Source: Deltaproteobacteria bacterium (GTDB lineage: Bacteria > Desulfobacterota > Syntrophobacteria > Syntrophobacterales > Thermodesulforhabdaceae). From it: a stretch of 64,000 nucleotides of DNA. The stretch lies in assembly GCA_019309115.1 (NCBI GenBank), contig JAFDGW010000009.1, forward strand, positions 28,669-92,668. The letters run 5' to 3'. A model generated the notes under the pieces. That model was not told where the DNA came from. It did not search any database and was given only the letters and a program-made list of their open reading frames with translations. The translations under genes and the position numbers were made by a program. Below are positions 6,433 to 16,309 of this stretch, one piece after another; the first letter of the stretch is position 1; each line of letters opens with the position of its first letter.

Positions 6433-8202
6433 ATGCTGGAAAAATACCGTGAAAACCAGCAAGAATTGATTCAACTACTTCAAGACATGAAATCCATCCA
6501 AGTATCAGGTGTGGACAAAACCCTAACAGAAAAGCTTGATGAATTACGTGAAAAGCTCGAGAAAAACGCTTTTTATTTGGTCGTTCTCGGAGAATTCAAG
6601 CGAGGCAAAAGCACGCTCATTAACAGCCTGCTCAAAGATAAACTCCTTCCCACATCGGTAGTCCCTCTCACGTCGATCGTTACTATTATCCGCTGGGGTC
6701 CCCAAGAAGACATTGTTGTGCGCTTCAAAAACGGCACCACAAAAACTATCACCAGGAAGGAACTTCCAGAATATGTAACCGAAAAAGGCAATCCCAACAA
6801 TATAAAAGATGTTGATTTCGTTGAAATTTCCTACCCTGCTGAAACCCTAAAAGGAGGAGTGCATCTTATAGATACTCCAGGTGTCGGGTCAATCTTTGAA
6901 AACAATACCCAGGTAACCTACGAATTTCTGCCGAAGGTAGACGCTGCTTTGTTTCTTTTCACCGTTGACCCTCCATTGAGTCAATCGGAACTTGAATTCC
7001 TCAGAGATGTCCGTCAGTACGTGCACAAGATATTCTTTATTCAGAACAAGATCGATTACCTCGACGGAGAAGAGCTGGCGGAATCCTTGTCGTTTTCAAA
7101 GAAAACACTGGAAGAAGTGCTCCAGGACGGAAGTGTAAGCATTCAGCCCCTTTCGGCAAAACTCGCCCTTGAGGGACAGCTCAGCGGAGACAGCGACACT
7201 CTGCAACGAAGCAGATTGCCAGAACTGCAGGCTTTGCTTACTAATTTTCTTACCCGCGAGAAAGGCCGCATTCTCCTCCAATCAGCACTTCAATCGTCCA
7301 GAAAAGTCTTAAATGATATGGAATTTTCAGTGGAACTGGAACGCAAGGCAATTGAAACTCCATTGCGGGATCTGGAAACGAAGATAGAGCTCTTTAAAGA
7401 CGAACTTGAAAGGATCCAGAGGGATAAAGAAGATAACGGTTACTTCTTCGAAGCAGAAATAAAGCGCATAATGGATTACTTGGATAGACAACTGGAAAGG
7501 TTGCGCAAAACTGAACTTCCAAGGATGCTTGAAGAGTTGAAGCGTGAAGGTGAAGCCTTAAAACATTTGCCCGTGTCAGAATATGTGAAGAAAATGGAGG
7601 AAAAACTTAACTCAGGAATAGTCCAAACCTTTGACGATTGGATAATGGAACAAGAAAAAGCGCTGAACGAAGAATTTGCCCGTGTATCACGCCAGTACTC
7701 AGACAGAACTAACGACGTCATCAACAGACTCGTTCAAGCATCGGCAAAATTATTCGATATAGAACTAGAAACGGTAAAAACGGACGAAACCATAAGTTCT
7801 GACAGCCGCTTTTACTACCTGCTAGGAGATCCACCTCGTTTCTTTGACATAGCCGGAGCTGTTGACTTTTTTTCGAAAAAGCTGTTGCCAAAAAGCCTGT
7901 CTCAGAAGAAAGTACTAAACGACCTGATGAAAAAACTGCCAGAGCGGATTGATGCTAATTGCGGGCGGGTTAGAGCAGATTTTATGCACCGAATACGCGA
8001 AAGTTTCTTCAACTTCAGATGGACGCTGAATTCAAAAATTGACGCAACGGCAGAAAGCATACAAAAAGCCCTGGAACAGGCTGTTGTTATGCAAAAGGAG
8101 GGGGCCGCCAAAAAGGACGAAAAGCTTAAGAAGCTTGCGGTCGAAGCGGCAAAAATCGCAGAGGTAAAACACAGGATTGAGGCATTACAGGCGCGTCTGT
8201 AG
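6433..8202 (+). CDS. Dynamin-family GTPase (bacterial dynamin-like protein)
   Basis: A 589-residue large GTPase. G1 is GEFKRGKST at 53-61, the G2 threonine lies in LPTSVVPLTS (72-81), G3 is DTPGVGS near 147, and G4 is NKID near 205. The rest is largely coiled coil (residues about 300-420 and 540-589), as in bacterial dynamin-like proteins that remodel membranes. There is no signal peptide. AGGAGG is present about 9 nt before the ATG at 6433. It is a single copy here; many family members come in pairs. The next gene starts 8 nt after its stop. The membrane role is known for the family and inferred here. Confidence 0.88.
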   Translation: MLEKYRENQQELIQLLQDMKSIQVSGVDKTLTEKLDELREKLEKNAFYLVVLGEFKRGKSTLINSLLKDKLLPTSVVPLTSIVTIIRWGPQEDIVVRFKNGTTKTITRKELPEYVTEKGNPNNIKDVDFVEISYPAETLKGGVHLIDTPGVGSIFENNTQVTYEFLPKVDAALFLFTVDPPLSQSELEFLRDVRQYVHKIFFIQNKIDYLDGEELAESLSFSKKTLEEVLQDGSVSIQPLSAKLALEGQLSGDSDTLQRSRLPELQALLTNFLTREKGRILLQSALQSSRKVLNDMEFSVELERKAIETPLRDLETKIELFKDELERIQRDKEDNGYFFEAEIKRIMDYLDRQLERLRKTELPRMLEELKREGEALKHLPVSEYVKKMEEKLNSGIVQTFDDWIMEQEKALNEEFARVSRQYSDRTNDVINRLVQASAKLFDIELETVKTDETISSDSRFYYLLGDPPRFFDIAGAVDFFSKKLLPKSLSQKKVLNDLMKKLPERIDANCGRVRADFMHRIRESFFNFRWTLNSKIDATAESIQKALEQAVVMQKEGAAKKDEKLKKLAVEAAKIAEVKHRIEALQARL

Positions 8203-8209
8203 GGAATTC

Positions 8210-9037
8210 ATGACCAGAGACCAGGCAAGACTTTTCCTTGATGCAATGATTGGTGCTGCCAGGGAAGCCGGCGAAATCATTCGAAAAGTCTTTTCTGAAA
8301 CCGAAGGTGGTGTGGCAAATTTTGAGCAAAAATCCGCGTTCGATTATGTAACGGAAACGGACAAACTATGTGAAAAAACGATAATGGAGGCTCTGAAAAT
8401 CTGTGACTCTTCGGTGCCTGTTGTAGGCGAAGAAAGCTTTTCTGGGAAAGAGTTACCCTCCTCCTGCTGGATCGTTGACCCCTTGGACGGCACCACAAAC
8501 TTTATTCATCGCTTTCCTGTCGTCTCGGTCAGCATAGCAAGACTCGAAAATGGCAAGATCATAGCTGGTTGTGTGTACGATCCATTGAGGGACGAAATAT
8601 TTACGGCTATAAGGGGCGAGGGGGCCTACCTTAATGGTCGAAAAATGGAGTGTTCAACGAATCAGGAGCCGGCAGTCAGTCTGATTGCTACCGGGTTTCC
8701 ATTTCGCAGGAAGGATATAACCGATGCTTACTTTTGCACCTTCAGGGAAGTTTTCCTGAAGGTGAGCGACATACGAAGGGCCGGATCTGCCGCCCTAGAC
8801 CTTGCCTACGTCGCATGTGGAAGACTTGACGGCTTCTGGGAAGTGGGCTTGAAACCCTGGGACGTTGCAGCTGGGATACTTTTTATTGAAGAAGCAGGGG
8901 GTATAGTTACTGATTTCTGGAAAAGAAAACAGGCCCTCTACAACGGAAACATTATCGCAGCATCAAATCGGGCACTTTACGACATATTAACGAATGCTGT
9001 GACCAGACATCTGCTGGGCTTATTGAATGACGCTTGA
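8210..9037 (+). CDS. suhB: Inositol monophosphatase family protein (SuhB-like)
   Basis: A 275-residue Mg2+-dependent phosphatase. All hallmark motifs are intact: GEESF (metal-ligand Glu), WIVDPLDGTTNFIHRFP (D-P-x-D-G-T core) and the C-terminal WDVAAGILFIEEAGG. Start ATG 8210 has AGGGA just upstream; the frame is open to a TTG at 8177, but that would overlap the GTPase gene. Such enzymes dephosphorylate inositol-1-phosphate and sometimes fructose-1,6-bisphosphate. Since inositol-1-phosphate synthase is encoded at 57.2-58.5 kb, this is a candidate for the second step to myo-inositol. Confidence 0.92.
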   Translation: MTRDQARLFLDAMIGAAREAGEIIRKVFSETEGGVANFEQKSAFDYVTETDKLCEKTIMEALKICDSSVPVVGEESFSGKELPSSCWIVDPLDGTTNFIHRFPVVSVSIARLENGKIIAGCVYDPLRDEIFTAIRGEGAYLNGRKMECSTNQEPAVSLIATGFPFRRKDITDAYFCTFREVFLKVSDIRRAGSAALDLAYVACGRLDGFWEVGLKPWDVAAGILFIEEAGGIVTDFWKRKQALYNGNIIAASNRALYDILTNAVTRHLLGLLNDA

Positions 9038-9176
9038 AAATATTCCACATTGCTTATAGCTGGTTGGTCTGTTCATTTCTTGAGGAATTCGCAAACTTGT
9101 AAACAACCACTTTGGTGTGCTAGAACGCCTGAGTCACTAAAAACAAAGACAATCCATAGGAGAGAGGTACGTGGGT

Positions 9177-11675
9177 ATGGAACCGAAATATCATCCGCAT
9201 GCGATAGAAGAAAAGTGGCAGAAAATTTGGGAAGAAGAAGATCTTTTCAGGGTGATGGAAGATCCGTCAAAGAAAAAATTTTACCTCCTTGAGATGTTTC
9301 CGTACCCGTCCGGCAGGATTCACATGGGGCATGTGCGCAATTATTCGATTGGGGACGTGGTAGCGAGATTTCTCAGAATGAACGGTTACAATGTTTTGCA
9401 TCCCATGGGCTGGGATGCCTTCGGCATGCCTGCCGAAAACGCCGCCATAAAGGCCAAAATTCATCCGGCCAAGTGGACTTACGACAACATAGCCTATATG
9501 AAAACACAGTTGAAAAGGCTGGGGTTTTCATACGACTGGTCACGTGAGTTTGCCACCTGTGATCCTGAGTACTACAAGTGGGAACAGCTTTTCTTCATAA
9601 AAATGTTTGAAAAAGGGTTGGTCTACAGGAAAAAGGCTTATGTTAACTGGTGTGAGCATTGCCAAACGGTTCTTGCAAATGAGCAAGTGGAAGGCGGAGC
9701 TTGCTGGCGCTGTGAACGACCAGTTGTTCAGAAAGAGATGGAACAGTGGTTTTTCAAAATAACCGACTATGTAGAAGAACTGCTTGATTACACGTACAAG
9801 CTTGACGGCTGGCCTGAAAAGGTTCTCGTGATGCAGAGAAACTGGATCGGAAAGAGCCACGGAAGTGAAATTGATTTTCCCGTTGACGGCCTGGACGAAA
9901 AGGTAACAGTTTTCACTACTAGGGCGGATACCTTATTCGGAGCCACTTTTATGAGCCTTGCTCCGGAACATCCGCTGGTACCGATTCTGTGTCGTGGGAC
10001 GGAACAGGAACAAAAGGTTTTGGATTTTGTCGAAGAGGCAAAAAGGCTGAAGCGAAGCGACAGGATGGAAGAAATACTGGAAAAAGAAGGCATCTTCACC
10101 GGGAGGTACTGCATAAATCCCGTTACTGGTGATAAGATGCCCATTTTTGTGGCAAACTTCGTGCTGATGGAATACGGAACCGGTGCGGTGATGGCAGTAC
10201 CCGCTCACGATCAGCGCGATTTCGAGTTTGCTAGGAAATATGATCTTCCTGTGAAAGTGGTTGTGAGACCGGCTGACTCCGACCATATTCCCGACCCATC
10301 CGAGCTTACGGAAGCTTTCGAAGAAGAAGGAATTCTTGTAAACTCCGGGCAATTTGACGGTCTTACTTCCAAAGAAGCCAAAAAAGCAATCACGGAACAC
10401 CTTGCCGAACGTGGTATGGCGCGATTTAAGGTTCAGTATAGACTCAGGGATTGGGGTATTTCGCGACAAAGGTATTGGGGAGCTCCAATACCTGTAGTTT
10501 ATTGTGACAATTGTGGAACCGTACCGGTGCCGGAAAAGGATCTTCCTGTTGTGCTCCCGCTGGATTTGGAACTCCTTCCAAATGGCGGCTCTCCCTTACC
10601 GGTAAGTGAAAGCTTTTACAAAACCAACTGTCCCAAGTGCGGGAAACCGGCCCGTCGTGAAACTGACACTATGGATACCTTCGTAGAATCAAGCTGGTAC
10701 TTTATACGATTTGCCTGTGCTGATGAAAATACCAGACCCTTCGATCCCGATCGAGTTAACTACTGGCTTCCGGTAGATCAGTACATAGGGGGCATAGAAC
10801 ACGCTGTGTTACACCTTCTCTACTCGCGATTTTTTGTTAAAGCACTTCGAGATATGGGCTATATCAGTTTCGATGAACCTTTTACCCGCCTCCTTACTCA
10901 GGGCATGGTCATAAAAGACGGGGCGAAGATGAGCAAATCTAAAGGCAACGTGGTGGATCCCGACGATATGGTCCAGGCCTATGGTGCTGATACGGTCCGC
11001 CTTTTTTGTTTATTTGCAGCACCGCCTGAAAAGGACCTTGAGTGGAGCGACCAGGGCATAGAGGGTGCGTACCGGTTTCTAGGGCGCGTGTGGAGATTCG
11101 TCGCAGAGAACATTGACAATCTCAGAAATGCAGCCACTTATTCGGGAAAAATTTCGGAACTCAAAGGGCCGCTAGCGGATCTATTTCGTAAGACTCACCA
11201 GACAATAAAAAAGGTTACTGAAGATATAAAGGAACGATATCATTTTAACACCGCCATCGCAGCAACTATGGAACTGGTCAATATGCTCTATCAAACCAGA
11301 GATCGGGCGGATGAAAAAGATGAAAGCTTTTGGCCTGTTATGAGACATGCCGTGGAAAACTTGATTCTCCTGTTATCTCCCATGGTTCCTCACATAACGG
11401 AAGAGCTATGGCATCAACTTGGGAATTCCGGAAGACTGTTTAACATGCCGTGGCCGTCTTACGACGAAGAAGCCGTGAAGGTAGAAGATTTATTGATTGT
11501 TGTTCAGGTCAATGGAAAAGTGCGGGATAAAATGACCGTGCCTGCCGATACACCCGACAGTGAACTGGAAAAGCTGGCTCTTGAAAGAGATCGCATAAAG
11601 CAGTTTACCGAGGGTAAAACAATTCGCAAGGTTGTGGTTGTCCCGAAGAAATTGGTCAACGTCGTAGTCGGGTAA
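9177..11675 (+). CDS. leuS: Leucyl-tRNA synthetase
   Basis: Class Ia synthetase, 832 residues from ATG 9177, which has AGGAGAGAGG about 9 nt upstream; an in-frame GTG at 9171 is too close to that site. The HIGH motif reads HMGH at 49-52 and the KMSKS loop KMSKS at about 584-588. The CP1 editing domain (with [11 protein letters not shown] and [13 protein letters not shown]) and the zinc region with paired cysteines ([15 protein letters not shown]) are present. Length matches bacterial LeuRS. lptE and holA follow, the leuS-lptE-holA order being common in proteobacteria. No T-box is visible in the 139-nt gap upstream. Confidence 0.98.
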   Translation: MEPKYHPHAIEEKWQKIWEEEDLFRVMEDPSKKKFYLLEMFPYPSGRIHMGHVRNYSIGDVVARFLRMNGYNVLHPMGWDAFGMPAENAAIKAKIHPAKWTYDNIAYMKTQLKRLGFSYDWSREFATCDPEYYKWEQLFFIKMFEKGLVYRKKAYVNWCEHCQTVLANEQVEGGACWRCERPVVQKEMEQWFFKITDYVEELLDYTYKLDGWPEKVLVMQRNWIGKSHGSEIDFPVDGLDEKVTVFTTRADTLFGATFMSLAPEHPLVPILCRGTEQEQKVLDFVEEAKRLKRSDRMEEILEKEGIFTGRYCINPVTGDKMPIFVANFVLMEYGTGAVMAVPAHDQRDFEFARKYDLPVKVVVRPADSDHIPDPSELTEAFEEEGILVNSGQFDGLTSKEAKKAITEHLAERGMARFKVQYRLRDWGISRQRYWGAPIPVVYCDNCGTVPVPEKDLPVVLPLDLELLPNGGSPLPVSESFYKTNCPKCGKPARRETDTMDTFVESSWYFIRFACADENTRPFDPDRVNYWLPVDQYIGGIEHAVLHLLYSRFFVKALRDMGYISFDEPFTRLLTQGMVIKDGAKMSKSKGNVVDPDDMVQAYGADTVRLFCLFAAPPEKDLEWSDQGIEGAYRFLGRVWRFVAENIDNLRNAATYSGKISELKGPLADLFRKTHQTIKKVTEDIKERYHFNTAIAATMELVNMLYQTRDRADEKDESFWPVMRHAVENLILLLSPMVPHITEELWHQLGNSGRLFNMPWPSYDEEAVKVEDLLIVVQVNGKVRDKMTVPADTPDSELEKLALERDRIKQFTEGKTIRKVVVVPKKLVNVVVG

Positions 11676-11679
11676 AAAC

Positions 11680-11707
11680 CGGGCGGACTCTTAACGGAGT
11701 TCGCCCG
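11680..11707 (+). terminator. Hairpin after leuS (attenuator-like, no U-tract)
   Basis: CGGGCGGACTC-TTAACG-GAGTTCGCCCG forms an 11-bp stem just after the leuS stop. No T-run follows and lptE begins 19 nt later, so it is more likely a processing or stabilising hairpin than a full terminator. Confidence 0.45.
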
Positions 11708-11725
11708 TTACCAAAAGGTCAAGGA

Positions 11726-12256
11726 ATGAAGAAAAGCAAAATCCTTTCATCCGTATGGATAGGCATTATAGTTCTCATTGCTATCTTTTTGCAGGCCTGT
11801 GGTTACCACATACGGGGTTTCAGTTCGTCAGACAGGGAACGTTCCATAGCCGTTCTTCCCTTTCGTAACGAAACCACCGAGCCAAATGTTGAAATACTGA
11901 TTACCGACGCACTCAGAAAGCTATTCATAAAGCGTGGGAGATTTAAGCTCACGTCGCCATCCGATGCAGATCTCATTTTTCGTGGCCGTGTTCTCAAGAT
12001 TTATACATCTGATGTGGCCCACCTGGATGTGGAAAAAACCACCGAAACTCGGGTTTACGTGGTTCTGGATGTTCGATGCGAAAACCCAAAAACTGGCAAG
12101 GTGGTATGGCAAGATAATCAATTCAGATTCTATGAAGAATACAAACAGGGTACGTATGCCTTTGAAACCTTCGGAGCCCGCCAGGCAGCTTTGGAATACT
12201 TAGCAGAACAGGTTGCAGAACGAATATACGATCGCTTCACCATCCATGTCTTTTAA
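11726..12256 (+). CDS. lptE: LPS-assembly lipoprotein LptE
   Basis: A 176-residue outer-membrane lipoprotein that plugs the LptD translocon for lipopolysaccharide export. A basic N-terminus and hydrophobic stretch (11-22) lead to the lipobox LQAC with Cys25, followed by the LptE signature GYHIRGF. The DUF/LptE core continues with IAVLPFRNETTEPNVE and LTDALRK-like helix. Its location between leuS and holA is the classic lptE position. It implies that the organism makes an asymmetric LPS outer membrane. Confidence 0.93.
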   Translation: MKKSKILSSVWIGIIVLIAIFLQACGYHIRGFSSSDRERSIAVLPFRNETTEPNVEILITDALRKLFIKRGRFKLTSPSDADLIFRGRVLKIYTSDVAHLDVEKTTETRVYVVLDVRCENPKTGKVVWQDNQFRFYEEYKQGTYAFETFGARQAALEYLAEQVAERIYDRFTIHVF

Positions 12257-12262
12257 AGAGCC

Positions 12263-13282
12263 ATGCAACGGATATATCACAACCGACTTTCCGCATATGT
12301 AAAATCTCTAAACCTCCTGCCCCGTGTTTTTATGTTTTTCGGAAATACTCCATATCTCATAGACGAAAGTTGGAACACATTTACTAAAACACTACAAAAC
12401 AGGGTTTCAAAAAGACGAATTATATCGAAACGTTTATCTCCAGGAACCACAGCTTTTGAAGACATCATTGGGTTAATAAGAACCATCCCCATGGGCGGTA
12501 TTGCAAGAGCCATTCTGGTCGATCATGCAGAAAACCTACCTCAAAAACAATTGGACCAGCTTCTTGATGCCCTCAAGGCCTCTGTCCCATCAAGCTGGGT
12601 TGGCATTGGATGGCACGAATTCAAACTGCCAGCCAAAGTTGAAAAAGTGGCGGAGGAAGTGGGGGGCGTAGTTGTTGTTTGCAATGCTCCCAGGACGAAT
12701 CAGCTGCCGAATTGGCTTCAATCCCTCGCCAAACAACACGGAAAACGTCTGAACAAGGACGCGGCTTCTTTACTTTTGGAATACATTGGCAATGACCTGG
12801 CGTTATTGGCCTCTGAATTGGAAAAGCTCGTCCTTTATACGGCTGACCGAAAGGTCATTGAAGCAAACGATGTAATTCAGGCATCATCGATTCAAAAGGT
12901 TTACTCAGCCTTTCAGATTACGGATGCTCTGGCCGAAGGAAACCCTGAAAAAGCTCTGACCTGTGTGGAAAGCCTTTTACGATCAGGCGAATCACCACTG
13001 GCCCTCCTGGGCATACTGGCACGCCACGTAAGGCTACTCTGGCAAACCCATTCTATCCTTCAGGAAGGTAAAAACATCGAAGATCTCAAAGGCTATCTGA
13101 AGCTCCCCGAGTTCGTAATAAACAAACTCGCACAACAAGCACAAAACCTTACTGACGAAACCCTAAAGGAACTTCACCTGCTCCTGTTCAGGACAGATGT
13201 TGCCTTGAAGAGCACAACCTTACCTCCACACTTTATATTTTCGCACTTAATACTCCACTTTTTCCGTCCCCCCTCACATTGA
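12263..13282 (+). CDS. holA: DNA polymerase III subunit delta
   Basis: Clamp-loader delta subunit, 339 residues. It shows the degenerate AAA+ fold of HolA: a short nucleotide-region remnant (VFMFFGNTPYLIDESW), the central IPMGGIARAILVDHAENLP region, and the C-terminal collar domain with DLALLASELEKLVLY and LLGILARHVRLLWQ. Start ATG is 6 nt after the lptE stop. Together with dnaX at 2.3 kb the window encodes two clamp-loader components. The length fits the family. Confidence 0.93.
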   Translation: MQRIYHNRLSAYVKSLNLLPRVFMFFGNTPYLIDESWNTFTKTLQNRVSKRRIISKRLSPGTTAFEDIIGLIRTIPMGGIARAILVDHAENLPQKQLDQLLDALKASVPSSWVGIGWHEFKLPAKVEKVAEEVGGVVVVCNAPRTNQLPNWLQSLAKQHGKRLNKDAASLLLEYIGNDLALLASELEKLVLYTADRKVIEANDVIQASSIQKVYSAFQITDALAEGNPEKALTCVESLLRSGESPLALLGILARHVRLLWQTHSILQEGKNIEDLKGYLKLPEFVINKLAQQAQNLTDETLKELHLLLFRTDVALKSTTLPPHFIFSHLILHFFRPPSH

Positions 13283-13545
13283 CGATACCGACATTGTTCA
13301 AAAAACAAAAAGCAAGGTACCAACAGAAAGGATTAATTCAAGCCCTTGAAAAAACGAATTTCGAAGAGTACGATGTGATCGCTTTTGGTTGAAAATGGTG
13401 AATGGGTCTTTTCATTTAAAACTGCCCTTCTTGGGCGGAGCTCCCCAGATGGATCAGGACTACGGTAAGGAAATTAGTAAGACCTTGGGTGCTTAATTAA
13501 TCTTTCGTTGTAGAAGTTTTCACTCTTTGCGGGGATGAATTTATC

Positions 13546-13953
13546 TTGATAAAATTTGATTATTTTGCTTCGTTGGTTCAGAAAAGTCCGGCTCTTAGTC
13601 TGCTTGGTGTGGTGGTTCATTCCGTAAAAGAAGGTGAAGTTGAGCTGGAGCTTCCTTACCGTCGCGAAATATGCAACAGCCTTGGGAGTGTTCAAGGAGG
13701 TTTTATCACGGCTGTTGCTGATGCTGCGGGAGGTTGGGCACTCATCACGGTTCTGGGAGCTGCTTATAGAGTGCCCACGGTGGAGATTAAAATGAACTTT
13801 TTGAAGCCCGTCACGGAAACGATGATTTCCCGGGGTAAAGTAGTCCACACGACCTCCCGCCTCGGTACAGCCTACATGGAAGTTTTCCTGGCATCAGGGC
13901 AGCTTGCCGCTATCGGCACGGCCACGTATCGCATAATCAAATTTCAGCGCTGA
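13546..13953 (+). CDS. PaaI-type hotdog thioesterase
   Basis: A 135-residue hotdog-fold protein with the PaaI/YbgC-like core GSVQGGFITAVADAAGG (50-66), followed by a strand pattern ending in VEIKMNFLKPV. In most PaaI enzymes the first residue of the catalytic loop is His (HGG); here it is Gln (QGG), while the downstream Asp is kept, so activity may differ. The family hydrolyses acyl-CoA thioesters. Start TTG 13546 is the only early start. Its 3' end overlaps the convergent cupin gene by 10 nt. Confidence 0.8.
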   Translation: MIKFDYFASLVQKSPALSLLGVVVHSVKEGEVELELPYRREICNSLGSVQGGFITAVADAAGGWALITVLGAAYRVPTVEIKMNFLKPVTETMISRGKVVHTTSRLGTAYMEVFLASGQLAAIGTATYRIIKFQR

Positions 13954-14303
13954 ATACCAAGCTTTTTGTACCAGAAATCGAAGGACCTGCCCGGTACGAA
14001 GATGTCAAGCCCTACGGCGGGAACATCCTGGGGATTTTTCACAGCGTGAGGTTCATTCCCCGGGATGAATACCGCGTCTCCTTCTTCCAGCCTTTCTTCG
14101 GTTCCGTCTTTAAGGGAAATGATCATGGTGCCCTTCAACACAATGAGCACCTGAGCGTTGGGATGTTCATGAAAAGGTGAAGCGTGTTCCGGAGGTTTTA
14201 CAAAGTGCTCGATAGAAATTTCCTGTTCATTGCAAAGACTCGTCCTCACCCAGCCCGGTTCGGGTTCACACCTTTCAGCAAACGCGAATTTTACAACCTT
14301 CAT
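13944..14303 (-). CDS. Single-domain cupin protein
   Basis: A 119-residue cupin beta barrel. Motif 1 reads H-E-H-P-x3-Q (His45, His47, Gln51 in SPFHEHPNAQVLIVLKG) and motif 2 GDAVFIPGNEPHAV with His86, a typical metal-binding set. Start ATG 14303 has an AGGGAGG about 8 nt upstream; the longer open frame reaching 14591 overlaps the permease gene and lacks support. It is downstream of the BMP-type transporter genes on the same strand, so it may be co-transcribed. Cupins of this size act in sugar or aromatic metabolism or bind ligands; no substrate can be named. Confidence 0.83.
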   Translation of the reverse strand: MKVVKFAFAERCEPEPGWVRTSLCNEQEISIEHFVKPPEHASPFHEHPNAQVLIVLKGTMIISLKDGTEERLEEGDAVFIPGNEPHAVKNPQDVPAVGLDIFVPGRSFDFWYKKLGIQR

Positions 14304-14335
14304 TGACTCGCCCTCCCTGGTTAAACAATCTATTC

Positions 14336-15295
14336 CTAGCTTTCGGAAAAATCCTTTCCAAGAGCAGCCGGCGGCCTGGCCTTGAGCAAAGCGAGAAAAC
14401 GCGTAAGTGACTGAGGCTGATAGGACTTTTCGCTGGTGTTTATCAACACTAGGGTCAGTATCATAAGAGGAAACGGAGCCACCTGAAGGAGCTGGGCCGG
14501 GATTCCGATCCAGATATTCTGCACGATGTTGCTCATGGCTTGAAGCGATGCAAAGACATAAGCTCCAGCCGAAACTCTGACAGGATTCCACCCTCCGAAT
14601 ATTACGAGAGCCAGCACTATCCAGCCCATTCCTTCCGCTCCCTGTGGTCGCCCCCAGCCGGGTTTGATTCCCAGTGAAAACATTGCTCCTGCAACGCCGG
14701 CCAGAAAGCCTCCCAGTATTAAGTACACAAAGCGAATCCGCATTACCATGTAGCCGCGGGCTCTACAGGCTTCAGGATTTTCTCCGGCAGCTCGCAAAAT
14801 CAGCCCCGAACGGGTGAGATACAGATGCATCCACGCCAGCGGAATAAGAACGATACTCAGATAGGTCAAAATATTGTGATTGAACAGCGCCGTGCCCAGA
14901 AAATCGATATCCGATAAAAAGGGTACAGATATGGTGGTAAGTTGTGGTCCCCGAATACGGGCAAAGGGATTTCCAAGAAAATATGCCAGATCCCTACAAA
15001 GAAGGGTAAGAACGAATCCAACAGCAACCTGTGGGGCACTCCATTTTAAGCAAAGAAGTCCCAGAATCGCCGCAACCAGCGTGCCTGAAGCACCGGCTGC
15101 CAGTACCCCGGCAAATGTGCTGTTCGTGGCGTAGGATGTAGCAAATCCAACCATGGCACCAAGTAGAATGGTCCCGTCCAAGGAGAGGTTAATAACGCCG
15201 GCCCGCTCTGTCAGGGTTTCTCCGATTCCCGCTACGACAAGCGGCGCTGCACTCGCTATTATCATTCCCAAAAAGAGACCCCAGGACATGTCCAT
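14336..15295 (-). CDS. ABC transporter permease (BMP/nucleoside type), second subunit
   Basis: A 319-residue inner-membrane protein with about 8-9 hydrophobic segments and the BPD_transp_2 signatures of RbsC/YufQ-like permeases: TLTERAGVINLSLDGTILLGA near residue 27 and RAAGENPEACRARGY near 167. Together with the adjacent permease, dual ATPase and BMP-type binding protein it forms a complete importer. It begins one base after the stop of the upstream permease, so translation is tightly coupled. Confidence 0.9.
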   Translation of the reverse strand: MDMSWGLFLGMIIASAAPLVVAGIGETLTERAGVINLSLDGTILLGAMVGFATSYATNSTFAGVLAAGASGTLVAAILGLLCLKWSAPQVAVGFVLTLLCRDLAYFLGNPFARIRGPQLTTISVPFLSDIDFLGTALFNHNILTYLSIVLIPLAWMHLYLTRSGLILRAAGENPEACRARGYMVMRIRFVYLILGGFLAGVAGAMFSLGIKPGWGRPQGAEGMGWIVLALVIFGGWNPVRVSAGAYVFASLQAMSNIVQNIWIGIPAQLLQVAPFPLMILTLVLINTSEKSYQPQSLTRFLALLKARPPAALGKDFSES

Positions 15296-16306
15296 TTAAG
15301 AATTCCTCCGAAAATGAACCACTCCTAGTGTGGTCAGGACGAGGATGCCCTGTATGACACCGCCGAGTGAGGAATCCAGGTTGAGTGTTAGAGGTAGCTG
15401 GATACTTCCAACGTGGAGCATGGCAAAAAGGAGGGCTATAAAGGGCACAGGGGTCCAACGGTACTGTGCCAGCATGACAACAAGAAGGGATAAGTAACCG
15501 TAGTTGCTGGATATAGCCGGTATAAGGCGATGATACACGAAGACTGCCTGGTAATAACCGGTCATGCCGGCTAGAAAACCCGCTACGGCCATAGCCAGGA
15601 GGAAGTTGCCATTTATGGAAATGCCGTGAACTTCGGCAGCCCGAGAATTATTTCCGACGGCTCTGATGAGAAGCCCCCACCTGGTGGATATAAATATCCA
15701 GGCGGTAATTCCCATGACCAGAAGAGCTGCTACCAGAGCGATCGGAGAAAATCTCCACCCTTCTGGCACGGGAAACCATACCGCTGCCGGAAAGGGTCTG
15801 GTGCCGCTCATGGAAGCTACGCCAGGCCTTTTCCATGGACCGAAAATAAGCCATAGTACAAGAGCCTGGGCGACAAAGTTAAGGCCAAGGCCTGAGAATA
15901 TTTCGTGAACATTGCTTTTTATCTTTAGGATGCCGGATAGAGTGGCCCAGATTGCCCCTAAAAGGCACGCCATAAGAAAAGCAATTCCCAGTGTTACGGT
16001 GGGATTTGTCATATCTGCCAGGTGCCTCATGACCCAGGCTGTTCCGACAGCTCCAAGCATTATCTGACCTTCTACTCCTATGTTCCAGAGCCCCAGCGAG
16101 AAAGTAAACAGAAGTCCGCACGAACATATAACAAGGGGAATCCATACATTGATGACATGGGCAAAGTGCCTCCACGATGAAAAGGTTCCCTTAAAAAAGG
16201 CCGAAAAAACGTCCACGGGATTCGTACCAACTATCAGAAGAGCGCCACAGGTAGTTAGTGTTGAAATTGCAACAACTGTGAGAATCGTTCGCACCCTGTC
16301 CACCAA
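15296..16306 (-). CDS. ABC transporter permease (BMP/nucleoside type), first subunit
   Basis: A 336-residue YufP-like permease with an N-terminal membrane segment (RTILTVVAISTLTTCGALLIV) and the conserved NIGVEGQIMLGAVG loop near residue 77. A second EAA-like loop reads RAVGNNSRAAEVHGISI near 218. It pairs with the following permease gene to make the heteromeric channel of a BMP-family importer. Start is 3 nt after the ATPase stop. Confidence 0.9.
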   Translation of the reverse strand: MVDRVRTILTVVAISTLTTCGALLIVGTNPVDVFSAFFKGTFSSWRHFAHVINVWIPLVICSCGLLFTFSLGLWNIGVEGQIMLGAVGTAWVMRHLADMTNPTVTLGIAFLMACLLGAIWATLSGILKIKSNVHEIFSGLGLNFVAQALVLWLIFGPWKRPGVASMSGTRPFPAAVWFPVPEGWRFSPIALVAALLVMGITAWIFISTRWGLLIRAVGNNSRAAEVHGISINGNFLLAMAVAGFLAGMTGYYQAVFVYHRLIPAISSNYGYLSLLVVMLAQYRWTPVPFIALLFAMLHVGSIQLPLTLNLDSSLGGVIQGILVLTTLGVVHFRRNS

Positions 16307-16309
16307 AGA

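Noticed and set aside
9038..9176. T-box leader upstream of leuS
   Set aside because: No specifier loop, no T-box motif and no terminator hairpin are visible in the 139 nt.
13279..13392. 37-codon TTG-started frame after holA with a protein-like sequence (KGLIQALEKTNFEEYDV)
   Set aside because: It overlaps the holA stop, has no ribosome-binding site and no recognised family; most likely chance.
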